Source: Glycine soja (lineage: Eukaryota; Streptophyta; Magnoliopsida; Fabales; Fabaceae). Taken from it: a DNA stretch of 64,000 bases. The stretch is taken from positions 18,881,865-18,945,864 of the forward strand of contig NC_041005.1 in the NCBI RefSeq assembly GCF_004193775.1, read 5' to 3'. This document shows, one piece after another, positions 35,236 to 46,125 of the stretch. Each line of letters starts with the position of its first letter. Position 1 is the stretch's first letter. The position numbers and the translations under genes are program-made. Below the pieces are notes generated by a model. That model did not search any database, was not told the DNA's origin, and saw only the letters and a list, made by a program, of their open reading frames with translations.

Positions 35236-36084
35236 GTCTATGGACCAAGGTTAGGTCCACTTATCTTTGTACATATTAGATTAGGATTTCATTATTTTTG
35301 GTCCTTGTATTTAGGGCTCCATAATGTAGGTAGGGTACCCTAGAAATGTAGGATTTTTCAACCCTTGTATTTTAGGGCACCTATACTAGTTTTTGTATTA
35401 GGGGTAGTTTTGTAATTTCAAATGGATTAAGTAAATATTTGATGTGTGTGCTGGGAAATAAATGTAATTGAATTGGGAGAAGCCTAATCCAATTAAATTT
35501 TAGAGGGGGAGGTGAGCATTTGCTTGTTACTCCCCATTGCCAAATCATATAGTCATATTTTGTGCATGAAGGACATGCTTTACATGCCTCATGACACCTA
35601 AGCACACTTCGTGGAAAATATTGGACTTGATCTTGGATTAGCGGGATGAACCATAACTAAAATTCACTAATCATAATTAGTGAAATTTTGGCTCCAAAAT
35701 TTGACTCCACAAATTCAATTTCAAATTCAAGTGAAATTTGAATAGAAATTCAAATTTTCCTCCAATTTTGTGTGACACTTAGGCTATAAACAGAGGCCAT
35801 GTGTGTGCATTTTTCAACTTTGATAATTTGAGAATTACACTTCAAAGTTTAGACCTCATTTGAGGCACTAAATTTCGTGCTCCTTCTCTCCTTCTCCTAC
35901 CTTCAAGCTTTTATCCATGGCTTCCTATGGTAGTGAGCTTCTTCTTGACTCATCTTCTCCTTGAAGTGGCGTCTCCAATCATCTTTTTTCGTTCTCCATT
36001 CCGCTGCCATTCATCTTCAAGAAGTAAATGACTTCATTGATGAAGAAGATCCAAGGCCTACAAGCTCCACATGGAGCTACATCA
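35112..36084 (+). repeat. 3' LTR of the CRM-like element
   Basis: It has the same termini and order as the 5' LTR (973 versus 975 bases) with scattered differences. The TATA box has decayed to TATAAACAG. Confidence 0.9.
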
Positions 36085-37005
36085 AGAGAGTAGCTTAATG
36101 TTAAGATTACTATGGTGAGCTTGTGGGGGAATGAGTGTCTAGACATGTTGCTGGTCCCATCTTATGGTCTAATGATCAATGAGATTTGCTAGAAGCAATT
36201 CATGATCAATCACTTGGTTCCAATCACTCTGAAGGATCCCATGTACCACATTAGGCAGCCATTTATCATCCCAAACATGAATTGAAGTCCTATCACCAAC
36301 CCACCAAATTGAGCCCTTTTTCACAATCTCTCTTGAAGCGATGATACTGTACCATGTGTAGCTCATCCTATAAGGGTGTTTTGCATCAAGTGGAGAGCAA
36401 CAGGAAAAGTATCTATCTCTTAAGTCGTGGAAAGCTAAGTTATTTTATATTTGCATCAATATCCAGAGTTGCTTAGCCAGGAATGATTCATTAAACTCCT
36501 TCATTCTTCTAAACCTGAGACCAGTCTTCCATTTAGATTTAAACATTGCTTCCCACCTTAACCAATGTAGCTTCCTTGAGTCTGACTTGCCTCCCCAAAA
36601 GAACATGGCAATCATCATATCAAAATACCAGCACGAAGAAAAGGGAAGTTTAAAATAGCTCTTAGCATATGTCAGGATGGATTCGATCGCTACCTTGATC
36701 AGAGTTTCACACCTCGCCTTGGATAACACATTCTCCTTCCATCTTTTAAGCTTTTTCCACACCTTATCACGCATAAATTGAAACACATGGTTCTTTGATC
36801 GCCCTAGGAGGGTAGGCAACCTGAATTATTTGGAATGTTCTTTGACAACCTTGATTCCCATCAACATCTCTAGCTCATTGACTTTGGTTATAGGCACAGT
36901 TCAGCTAAAAGAATCATCCAATTTGTGGAGATTTATCTTTTGACCCGAGGCTTCTTCATAATCTTGGATGATGTTCATAATTTGTAAAGCTTCCTAGACA
37001 ATTGT
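36085..37005 (-). pseudogene. LINE segment: RT C-terminal region
   Basis: Minus-strand reading gives SYTWYSIIASREIVKKGSIWWVGDRTSI and, upstream, a 124-residue stretch with LLGRSKNHVFQFMRDKVWKKL and SKARCETLIKVAIESI. These are typical of the region after RT in plant LINEs. Near 36900-37000 it reads EALQIMNIIQDYEEASGQKINLHK, directly following the catalytic region that lies at 47.55 kb. The Athila-like element separates the two. Confidence 0.8.
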
Positions 37006-38423
37006 TGTTAGTCGATGAATACGACTAACTTTTGTGTATAAAACCTATGTATATTGTATCAAACTTTCCCAATTAATGGTTGTTTTGTAATACTATAAGT
37101 ACTTTTTGTTAAATATAGGTAATAGATAATTTATACTTTTGTTTTGTGCGTTTAATAATCAATTACTCTCAATTTTAGGTTAAATAGGCAACTTTGGCAA
37201 AGTGTTTTTTTTCACTCTTTCGCTAAGCCAAGTTGCTGGCTTAGCGAGAATTCACTAAGCGCAACCTTCAGTGGCTAAGCGAAAGAAAGAATCCAGAAGA
37301 AAATGAGTTGTCAAGTTCGCTAAGCACGTTGCTCTAGGTCATCAAGCGCACCGCTTCAGCTCATCCTCTAAGCGAAACAAGCGCGCTAAGCCCAAATCCA
37401 CTTATGCGCGCTAAGCGATCCAGATCTGTGCTAAGCACACGAGCATGAACAAGGCCACCCATTTAATCCTGAAATCAGATTTTCAAAGAGAGTTTTGGAA
37501 CTTTTCTTGAGAAGCTCTGCATGCATGAAGGTTCTAGAGAAAGAAAGGTCCAAGTTCCAGAGAGTTTTGAGAGATTTTTCCATGTGAAGATCTGCAGAGA
37601 CGCGAGTTCGAAGCGGAAGCCATTCTGAGAGCTTGAGATGAGTTTGTGAGTGATTGTGAGATCCTAGAGGTGAAGGAGACATTCTCACCACTTGTGTTTT
37701 TGCAGTCTTTCATCTTGTTCTTCTCTTTGTTGTAAAGGAGGTTTTCGGACTATGGAAAGCTAAATCCTCTGTTGGATCTTCCCTGTAGGTACCTGATGTA
37801 AATATATTTCTATCTATGTAATGATGTTTTGTGTGTTCTCTGTGCTATCTGCTTTTCATTCCAGTGTGCTTTTACCTTGATCATGTAGATGCATGCTTTG
37901 TTTGGGTCATTCAACAGTGGAAACTGGTCTGATTCTAAAGTCCTTGATAGAACGGGACTAAGTTGTTGTGCTATCACGAGGAATCGGGGTACAAGAACTT
38001 AGTTGTGTATGTGTGTCTTAATGCGGTCTTGGTTGAGTTTAGTCTTACAAGAGGAATCTGCGGACGAGGCTTGATCATGACTAGGCTAGGCTATCATGCG
38101 GAATCGGGGTCTAGCAATCCAGGAGACAACATAGGAACGCATGAGCATTGTTAAATAGAGAACATCCTTTTTAGCATCAGGAACCTACAAGAAAGACCAA
38201 CGCATTCTCTACTAGTTTTTACACAATATTTCCCTTGCGTGATTTTCTTTCTTTTTGCCTAGATAGTTTAAATACCTGTTCATAACCACATTCATATTTT
38301 TATATCAGACGCCTATTTATCGAAATAGCTTGCCAAATAACACAGGTTCCCCCAGAGTTCGATACTCGGTTCTTACCGTTTTATAGTACTTGTGTGATCC
38401 GGTATACTTGCCGGTTGTGAACA
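37006..38423 (+). repeat. 5' LTR of the Athila-like element
   Basis: It starts TGTTAGTCGATGAATACG and ends GCCGGTTGTGAACA. Compared with the 3' LTR, a sample of 60 bases (37021-37080 against 46141-46200) shows three differences. It contains CGCTAAGCG-type motifs at about 37210-37440. Confidence 0.92.
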
Positions 38424-38429
38424 AGTTTT

Positions 38430-38447
38430 TGGCGCCGTTGCCGGGGA
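38430..38447 (+). promoter_or_regulatory. Primer binding site, tRNA-Asp type
   Basis: TGGCGCCGTTGCCGGGGA follows the LTR by six bases. This is the characteristic primer site of Athila-type elements. Confidence 0.9.
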
Positions 38448-38600
38448 ACTTCTTTTTATTTGGGAAGTTAGCTCATTTTTAGGTGTCTATTCTTTATTTG
38501 TTATTCTTTGATTGTTTCTGTGAATATTTGTTCTTCAATTTATATTTATCTTCTCTTATTGAATTGGATAACCGCTACTTGTTAGTATTCTATGTGTATA

Positions 38601-39258
38601 GACTCTCGTACAGGTGATTTGGTACTCCTCACTAAGGCAACTCCTTCATTGCTATATCATGAAGATTATTATCTCAGTCCCATTAATGAACTGTGATTTA
38701 GCCAAAGGAGAGCATAATAAAGACAGTTGTTATTTTTATTCTATAAATAACCATGACCGGAGACAGGAACCGGTCATGTATGAATACCTTGAAGAGGAAA
38801 GAGTCCCTGATCTTGAGAGTATTTTGGAAGACTTCATGACATACCAAGCCAGCTCTAAAGGATCTTGTTATGGAATGCAACAACAGGGAAGTCAATTTCA
38901 AAGGAACCAGTCTTCTGCAGGCTATCACTAGGAGTCATGCTGGCAACTAGATTATGATGATAAAGCAAAAGGAGTTATTAATCTAGATGACCTGCTAATG
39001 CAATTTAAAGATACAGTAGAGTCAATGCAATAGGCTTTTAGAAGAACCGCAACTCAGATTAGTAAGTTGGTGGATGACATGGCTAACACTGCAGCCAGAC
39101 AAGAGGAAGAGTGTGTAGAGATCAAAACGTATCAAGAAAGCATTTTTCAAGTTACCTCCATCCATCATCATATGACCACTGAAGAGGAAACGTTTGAAGT
39201 CTCCAGTACTCCAGAATACTCCTGCTCGGCAGCTGCTGGCTATGTTAGAGGAACATAG
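38601..39258 (+). pseudogene. Remnant of gag in the Athila-like element
   Basis: A gag-like start (DSRTGDLVLLTKATPSLL) is followed by a shift, near 38690, into the frame used by pol. It continues EEERVPDLESILEDF, QGSQFQRNQSS, DDLLMQFKDTVESMQ and LVDDMANTAARQEEE. No zinc knuckle or protease motif is visible. With only about 0.8 kb between PBS and the pol linker, most of gag and all of protease are deleted. Stops at 38929 and 39256 lie in the pol frame. Confidence 0.6.
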
Positions 39259-39267
39259 AAAGGTAGA

Positions 39268-40938
39268 TTGGAACTCACTGTAGAGGATCAAAAAGTCTCT
39301 TTTGACCTCTTTAAGGCCATGAAACATTCAGATATGGGTGATGCTTGTTCTGAGGAGGAAGAGGTGGAACAGGAAATAGTATTAACAACTTCAACCATGA
39401 TACAACATTTTCCTTTGGAAAAAGAATTGGGTGATGAGATAGACAACTTAGTCGATAATGAAGAGTGTGATGATTCGAAAGACAATTGTGTTGATCGTGT
39501 GGTTTTCGAAAAATTGGAGAAAATGAGACCACCAGAAAAGCCCAAAGCAGAATTAAAAACCCTTCCAGCACATCTAAATTATATATTCTTGGAAGATGAC
39601 GAGATTAAACCGGTCATAATTAGTAACTCTTTAAAGAAGGAAGAAGAGGATCAATTAGTGCATATTCTTAAACGTCGTAAAACGGCTATTGGTTGGCACA
39701 TTTTAGATCTGAAGGGAATCAGCCCATCATATTGTATGCATAAAATCAATCTAGAAACCAATTTTAAACCGGTGCGACAGCCTCAGAGAAGGTTGAATCC
39801 TATAATGAAGGAAGAGGTAAGTAAAAAGGTGCTCAAATTACTAGAGGCGGGCCTCATTTATCCAATTTCAGATAGCTCATGGGTTAGTCCTGTTCAAGTT
39901 GTTCCAAAAAAAGGAGGAATGACAGTAGTGAAGAATGATCAAAATGAACTAATTCCTACTAGAACAGTCACAGGATGACGTATGTGCATCAACTATAGAA
40001 AGCTTAATGAATCCATAAGAAAAGATTTTGCAGGGAAATCTTTCTACTATTTTTTGGATGGATATTCAGGTTATAATCAGATTGATGTAGACCCCCAAGA
40101 CCAAGAAAAGACAGCTTTCACATGTCCCTTCGGTGTTTTTGCTTATCGCCGCATGCCATTTAGGTTATGTAATGCTCCTGCTACGTTCCAAAGATGTATG
40201 ATGGCTATCTTTGCTGACATGGTAGAGAAATGCATTGAAGTCTTTATGGATGATTTTTCAGTCTTTGGTGCATCTTTTGAGAATTGTTTAGCAAATCTAG
40301 AAAAGGTGTTACAGCGGTGTGAAGAATCCAATCTGGTACTTAACTGGGAGAAATGTCATTTTATGGTTCAAGAAGGCATCATGTTGGGACACAAGATTTC
40401 GAAAAAAGGAATCGAGGTGGATAAAGCAAAACTAGATGTTATTGATAAACTTCCACCTCCAGTCAATGTGAAAGGCATCCGTAGTTTTTTGGGTCATGCA
40501 AGATTTTATCGACGGTTCATTAAAGACTTCTCCAAAATTGTGAAACCTCTCACCAACCTGTTGAATAAGAAGGTTGTGTTTGTGTTTGATGGTGAATGTT
40601 TAGAAGCCTTTAACACCCTCAAAGCTAAATTGGTTTCTGCTCCTGTGATCACATCACCAGATTGGGGACAAGAATTTGAATTAATGTGTGATGCAAGTGA
40701 TTACGCAATAGGTGTTGTGCTCAGGAAGAGGAAAGGCAGAGTATTTCATACCATCTACTATGCTAGCAAAGTATTGAGTGATGCGCAGATTAACTATGCC
40801 ACCACTGAGAAGGAATTGCTGGCAATTGTGTTCACACTTGAGAAATTCCGATCTTATCTGGTAGGATCAAGGATAGTGATCTACATTGATCATGCTGCAA
40901 TCAAATATTTGCTGCGCAAAGCTGATTCTAAGCCATAA
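39268..40938 (+). pseudogene. RT and RNase H of the Athila-like element
   Basis: An acidic linker leads to RT: LLEAGLIYPISDSSWVSPVQ, VVPKKGG, then TGA at 39976 and RMCINYRKLN. The next residues jump from SIRKDFAGKSFYYF to DGYSGYNQI; the segment between is shorter than usual, suggesting an in-frame deletion near 40030. The catalytic site is FMDD (about 40248). RNase H shows LMCDASDYAIGVVL, ATTEKELLAIVF and IDHAAIKYLLRKADSKP before TAA at 40936. No frameshift occurs; the whole of pol to 42411 is in one frame. Confidence 0.92.
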
Positions 40939-42411
40939 TTGATCAGATGGATACTGCTGCTTCAAGAATTTGATTTGGTCATCAAGGACAAAAAAGGATA
41001 TGAAAATATGGTAGCCGATCACCTATCCAGATTGGTGAATGAGGATGTCACCTCAAAGGAAGCTAAAATAAGAGATAAGTTCCCAGACGAATCCTTGTTT
41101 TTGATTGAAGGGAGACCCTGGTTTGCTGACATGGCTAATTTTAAGGCAGCCGAGGTCATTCCTAAAGACCTCAATTGGCAACAAAGAAAGAGGTTCTTCT
41201 TTGATGCGCGACATTATGTTTGGGATGACCCCCACTTGTTCAAAATGGGTGCAGATAACCTTTTTAGGAGATGTGTGACAAGTGAGGAAGCCAAATGTAT
41301 ACTATGGCACTGTCACAATTCACCGTGTGGTGGGCATTATGGCGGAAGCAAAACAGCAACCAAGGTCTTACAATCAAGATTTTTTTGGCCAACAATTTTC
41401 AAAGACGCCCATCATCATGTCTTAAAATGTGACCAATGTTAGAGAATGGGGGGAATTTCTCGAAGAAATGAGATGCCTCTGCAAAACATTATGGAAGTTG
41501 AAGTTTTTGATTGCTGGGGTATTGATTTCATGGGCCCTTTTCCTTCATCAGCAGGGAATGAGTATATTCTAGTGGCTATTGATTAAGTATCTAAATGGGT
41601 GGAAGCTATGGCCACTGCAAGGAATGATGCTAAAATTATGGTGAAATTTATCAAGAAAAATATTTTTTCTCAATTTAGAGTACCTCGAATACTGATCAGT
41701 GATGGTGGTTCGCACTTTTGTAATACTCAACTCCAAAAGGTATTGAGACAATACCATGTGAATCATAGAGTAGAGTCCCCCTACCATCCACAAACTAATG
41801 GGCAAGTCAAAGTCTCTAACCGAGAATTAAAGAAAATACTAGAAAAAAAAGTGGCATCAACTAGAAAAGACTAGTCATCCAAATTGGAAGACGCATTGTA
41901 GGCCTATAGAACTGCATACAAAACTCCAATTGGGCTGTCTCCGTTTCAATTGGTATATGGCAAATCATGTCATTTACCAGTTGAAATGGAACATAAGGCA
42001 TATTGGGCTCTAAAATTTCTGAACTTTGATGAGAAGGCATCCAGAGAGCAGAGAAAGATCTAGTTGCTGGAACTAGAAGAAATGCGATTAACAGCTTATG
42101 AATCTTCGTGACTTTACAAAGAAAAGGTGAAGACGTATCACGATAGGAAGTTGTCGAAGAGAGAATTCAAACCAGGACAAGAAGTACTACTATTTAATTC
42201 AAGATTGAAATTATTTCCTGGTAAGCTAAAATCCAAATGTTGTGGACCCTATGTTATTAAGAAAGTTCGATCTTATGGTGCAATAGAGCTATATGACCCA
42301 CAATCTCAGGATCCTGAAAGGACATGGGTTGTCAATGGCCAAAGGCTAAAACTGTATCATGGAAAAGAATTTATCAGGACACAGGACACTGTTCATTTGA
42401 TCTCCAAGTGA
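40939..42411 (+). pseudogene. Integrase of the Athila-like element
   Basis: After VADHLSRL the integrase has its zinc finger (HCHNSPCGGHYG, CDQC) and core Asp residues (WGIDFMG, ISDGGSHF). The third catalytic position reads Lys instead of Glu (NGQVKVSNRE), so the enzyme would be inactive. The C-terminal GPY region (KLKSKCCGPYVI) and NGQRLKLY follow. Stops lie at 41440, 41584, 41872, 41899, 42061 and 42109. Four of them stand where Trp or Gln is expected. The closely related copy at 12.0-13.5 kb keeps the Glu. Confidence 0.9.
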
Positions 42412-42639
42412 GGTGAAAGCGTCAAGCTAATGACGTTAAAGAAGCGCTTCCTGGGAGGCAACCCAGTTTTAATCTTTGTTGTGTTTGTTTTTCATGCATT
42501 TGATCATTAGGAACTTGTTTAATAATCTTTACATGGAGCATATCAACCTCTCTTTGAATGTGAAATTAAGGGTTTTAATTTCTTGGGAAAGGACTAAGTT
42601 ATAACTTAAAAAAAAAAATCTTTTTGAAAATTAGTCCTT
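42412..42639 (+). other. Post-pol region with a short hairpin
   Basis: About 50 bases after the pol stop is CTGGGAGGCAACCCAG, with arms CTGGG/CCCAG and a six-base loop. Its role is unknown. The rest is AT-rich and non-coding. Confidence 0.5.
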
Positions 42640-43230
42640 TCGCTAAGTTCCTGCTTCTCGCTAAGCGCATAAATCACTCATGCGCTAAGCCACGAGTTCA
42701 AGCGCTTAGCGCACCACCCTGGCACCTGAGGTTGATTATTTCCGCTAAGCTAGCCAAGGTTTGGCTAAGCCAAAATCAATTCGAGTTGAATTCCGCTAAG
42801 CGACAGACTGATCGCTGAGCGATGGCTTCACCTTGGCTAAGCGAGACCCAATGTCACCAAGCGCAATTCATTGCGGTCAGAATTGAGGGCCATAGGGCTG
42901 AGCGTGTAATCTGCTGGCTAAGCGGATATTCTTGCGGTTTAAATTGGATTTGCTTGTGCGCTAAGTGGATCTCTTAACCGCTCAACACTAGCTTCACTGC
43001 ACATAAAATACATGATTTCTGCTAAGCGGGCTCAGATCTCGGCTTAGTGAGAATTGCAGGTTTTTTGATCTGTAGATCTCGCTAAGCGGTAGATTTAACT
43101 CGCTAAGCTAAGTATTTGTGTGTTTAAAAAAAAACCCAAACGACTCTCCCGCTTAGCGCGAGCCCCGCTAAGCGGCTGGCCTTGGAAAACCAAACGACTC
43201 TCCCGCTTAGCGAAGCATTCGCTAAGTGGA
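42640..43230 (+). repeat. Internal CGCTAAGCG palindrome array
   Basis: About twenty copies of GCTAAGC or GCTTAGC and near variants occur in 590 bases, in both orientations at irregular spacing. Examples are near 42658, 42699, 42792, 43080, 43150 and 43204. Both LTRs of the same element carry the same motif. The array precedes a leader and the donor CAAGTAAGTT at about 43385. Confidence 0.85.
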
Positions 43231-43384
43231 AGTGTCGAAAAAGCATTGGTTAAGTGTAACTTCAGCACAATGGCAAGTGCTGAGTGTAGGGACAGCTGGA
43301 GAATTCTGCATTAACCATATCATCTCTTTCTCCCTCTCTCATCTAATCCAACATCTGCATTGGGTCAACTGTATCAGCAATTCA

Positions 43385-44258
43385 AGTAAGTTCCTCATGA
43401 TCCTTATCTTTGTTATTTTGCTTAACCTTAGGATAGAAAACTTTTAAAACTAGCTTTAGGAATTATAAGATTGTAGTATGTGTAGGACTAGCTTAAGTTT
43501 AGGTGTCTATATAGGGTGTTTGTTGATAGGTATGTTGGAAACTTTGCATGCGTAATCTACTTGTTAGAGGTTTCAATTTTAGAAGAATATGAACTGTGTT
43601 TTCTGCTGTTTTCTTGAAATTTGCAATGAACTCGCTCAGCAAGCCTTCAGCGCTCAGCGAGTTCATCTATACTCATTGCATACATGCATTTTCGCTAAAA
43701 CTTGTTGAGTGCACTTGTCCCGCTAAGCTAGTCTAGCAATGCCCATTGATTGTTTCAATAGAACTCATTGAGCGCACCTTTTGTGCTGAGCGAGTATATC
43801 AATAATAGTTGTATTCTTCAATAGAATTCGCTGAGCGTATTTGTCGTGCTAAGCGATTGGATCTATAGAGGATGAATACTCATCCTTTGGATAAGTACTT
43901 GTGGCTAAGCGAGGCTGATTCACCAAGCCCAAGCAACTTAGAATTTCTTTTTTGTCATAATAGCCGTGCGCTGAGCCTGTATCCTTGTGCCTAGCGAAGT
44001 TCTTTACGATAGTGATTGAGCTGACGACCCATTTCGCTAAGCTCCCATAAATTAGTAGAATTTGTGAAAATTTTACTGTGTAAGGAGAGCTAAGTGCACA
44101 TCATTGCGGCAAGTTTTAGGCTTAGCGGGATCTATAGGTCACCAAGCGGGTATAGTGTTTTTTGTGAAGACTCGCTAAGCGAACCCTTTTTCGATAAGCG
44201 ACCTTTATCTTTCTTCTAAATTAATTTTCTTTCCAATGTTCACATTCTTTTCTTACCG
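43385..44258 (+). other. Putative leader intron with a second CGCTAAGCG cluster
   Basis: A donor-like CAAGTAAGTTCC lies near 43385. The T-rich stretch before the 3' ORF ends TTCTTTTCTTACCG, without the AG needed for an acceptor, perhaps because it mutated. A further dozen GCTAAGCG or GCTGAGCG variants lie at 43630-44200. Splicing is an inference. Confidence 0.35.
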
Positions 44259-44756
44259 ATGGCCTCAAGAAAGAGAGCAAGAGCTGAAGACATCCCTTCA
44301 TCATCCAACCCACCTCCTCCAACAGCAACCATGGAACCAAATGGCCTACAAGCACAACCTATAGTTCCTATGTTGCAGAGCCTAATCCGGGGGTAGCTGA
44401 TTATTGTCTACAACCAGCAGCATTTGGCTCATAATAGGCCAATAGTATTCATGGAGCAATTTTTAGATAAAGTGGCCTGGCCTGAAGCTCAGCTGCTATT
44501 AGGAAGATCTCCCGAGGTTGTGCCCCCCAGTCCCATACCAACAAGGACAGAGCCTGCACCAACTAAGTCGTAACCACTAGTAGTAGACCCACAGGTTTCC
44601 CCGAGGGTTGAGATTCTACCACTTCCACCAGCTCCACCGGCACCACCTTTGATACTTATTCTCGATGACTCAGATAACAAAGTTGCAACTCCTCCTAACT
44701 CACCAGCTTACTACCTAGAGGATGGTTCAGACTTTTCTGACTAGATGGACTAATGA
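44259..44756 (+). pseudogene. Short 3' accessory ORF of the Athila-like element
   Basis: The reading starts MASRKRARAEDIPSSS, a basic then Ser/Pro-rich N-terminus like that of the Ogre 3' ORF at 6058. After a stop near 44395 it continues with a segment ending MEQFLDKVAWPEAQ, comparable to DQFRAEIAWPGDWPEA in the Ogre ORF, and then a Pro-rich acidic tail (LPLPPAPPAPP, DDSDNKV). The globular middle of the Ogre ORF is absent, so this copy appears internally deleted. No function can be assigned. Confidence 0.5.
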
Positions 44757-46110
44757 GGAAGTTGTGGTCCATCTTGACAAGAATGTGGATATTTCTGGAG
44801 ATTTTATGCTTCTTTTTGTGTTTTTGAATTATTAGTATAATGTTGATGTTAGTACATTAGTTACTTTTTGTTAGTCTTGTGCATGAGTAGTATAGTTGCT
44901 CATCTTGAAGCATCATGAACAGTTTAACTTAACTTTTGATGGTATGGCAGTGAAGTAGTTTATTTATTTTGTGAAAATGGTTGTATTCCTTGTTTTAAAT
45001 TGAATGCATGCTTAAGATGAGATGTGTGTTTCCTTTCATGAATTTGAGCAAATATGCATGTTGAACAAAGAAAGAACAAGAGTGTGAACTTATAATAGAA
45101 TGGTTAGTCACTAGACAGATTGATTGTGAAAGAAAAGCTTGAACCAAAAACCGGTGAGAGTGTGACCTTACTCTGTGAGTGAACGACTAACTGTGAATAA
45201 TGATCTTTGCATAAATCTCTGAATTCTAGAATGATTTGTACAACTCAGAACATGATGAAGGCCATGAATTGTATAGACACAAGCTCTTTTGACCAAATAG
45301 CTTACCTTGAATGATACTTGTATCTTTTGCTCCCTTGTATAAAGTTTATTGATTTGTCATGAATTGAACCCTGAACTTTAAATGATTATCTCCTAATACC
45401 TTGTTTAGATTCTAGGAGAGCATATGGTTCAAGGCAAATTTACTCTAAATTTGGGGGAGGAAAGTTGAAAAGAATGAAAAGAAAAAGGTTAAGCATTAGC
45501 ACACACAACAAAAAAGTGGTATGTTAAAAAAAAAAGAAAATAAGTTGTGTTGTTACAAAAAGGTCAAAAGCAACTTAAGAAAAGGGAATAGTGAGAAGGC
45601 TATTTCTACAAAACAAGAAAAGATCATTGGGATTAGTCTAGGACTTGTGCTTTCTTAGAATCTAAACTTTTGAATCCTAGAAAAACCAGTGAATTTTTTT
45701 GTAGCCACGACCTCACTACAAGCCTGAGAAAGTCCTTCTGATTCTGTTTATATATTTCTGACTTGATGACATGAGATGAAATGCAAAGATTGGACCTCCT
45801 ATTAGTTGTTATCAATAAATAGCTTAAACACTTGTGCTTGAGGGAGACAGTAGCCGTGAGACTGTGGTTTGAGCTACTTTCCTTGAATCTGTCTTACGAT
45901 TAACCTCATCTAACTGTATAGTTCACATTTTGTTCTCCTATTTGTCTAGCTGCATATTCTATGAAAACAAGTGATAGGTACACATTGCTTCATCTTTCTC
46001 ATCATGCAATCAATAAATTTTAATGCATACACCTTTGTACATAAACACTGCATGTTTTACCACTTGAGGACAAGTGAGCTATTCTCTTTGCTCGAGGACA
46101 AGCAAAACAG
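44757..46110 (+). other. 3' UTR of the Athila-like element
   Basis: It is non-coding. A polypurine-like AAATTTGGGGGAGGAAAG occurs at about 45447, some 0.67 kb before the LTR-adjacent one. A-rich runs are common. Confidence 0.6.
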
Positions 46111-46125
46111 TAAATTTGGGGGAGT
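46111..46125 (+). promoter_or_regulatory. Polypurine tract of the Athila-like element
   Basis: TAAATTTGGGGGAGT immediately precedes the 3' LTR start. Confidence 0.85.

Larger units (their letters stand above)
27689..36084 (+). mobile_element. CRM-like Ty3/gypsy element with both LTRs
   Basis: It has LTRs at 27689-28663 and 35112-36084, a PBS, a leader, gag, protease, RT-RNase H, integrase and a polypurine tract. Flanks AGATA (27684-27688) and AGAGA (36085-36089) form a target duplication with one mismatch inside the LINE. Pol runs into the 3' LTR, a trait of one CRM group of chromoviruses, so I assign it to CRM with moderate confidence. At least ten stops and several frameshifts make it non-autonomous. 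Confidence 0.88.

Noticed and set aside
37431..37691. 86-residue minus-strand ORF conserved at 46551-46811
   Set aside because: The similarity is explained by the two LTRs of one element; the same applies to 37963-38154 and 47083-47274.
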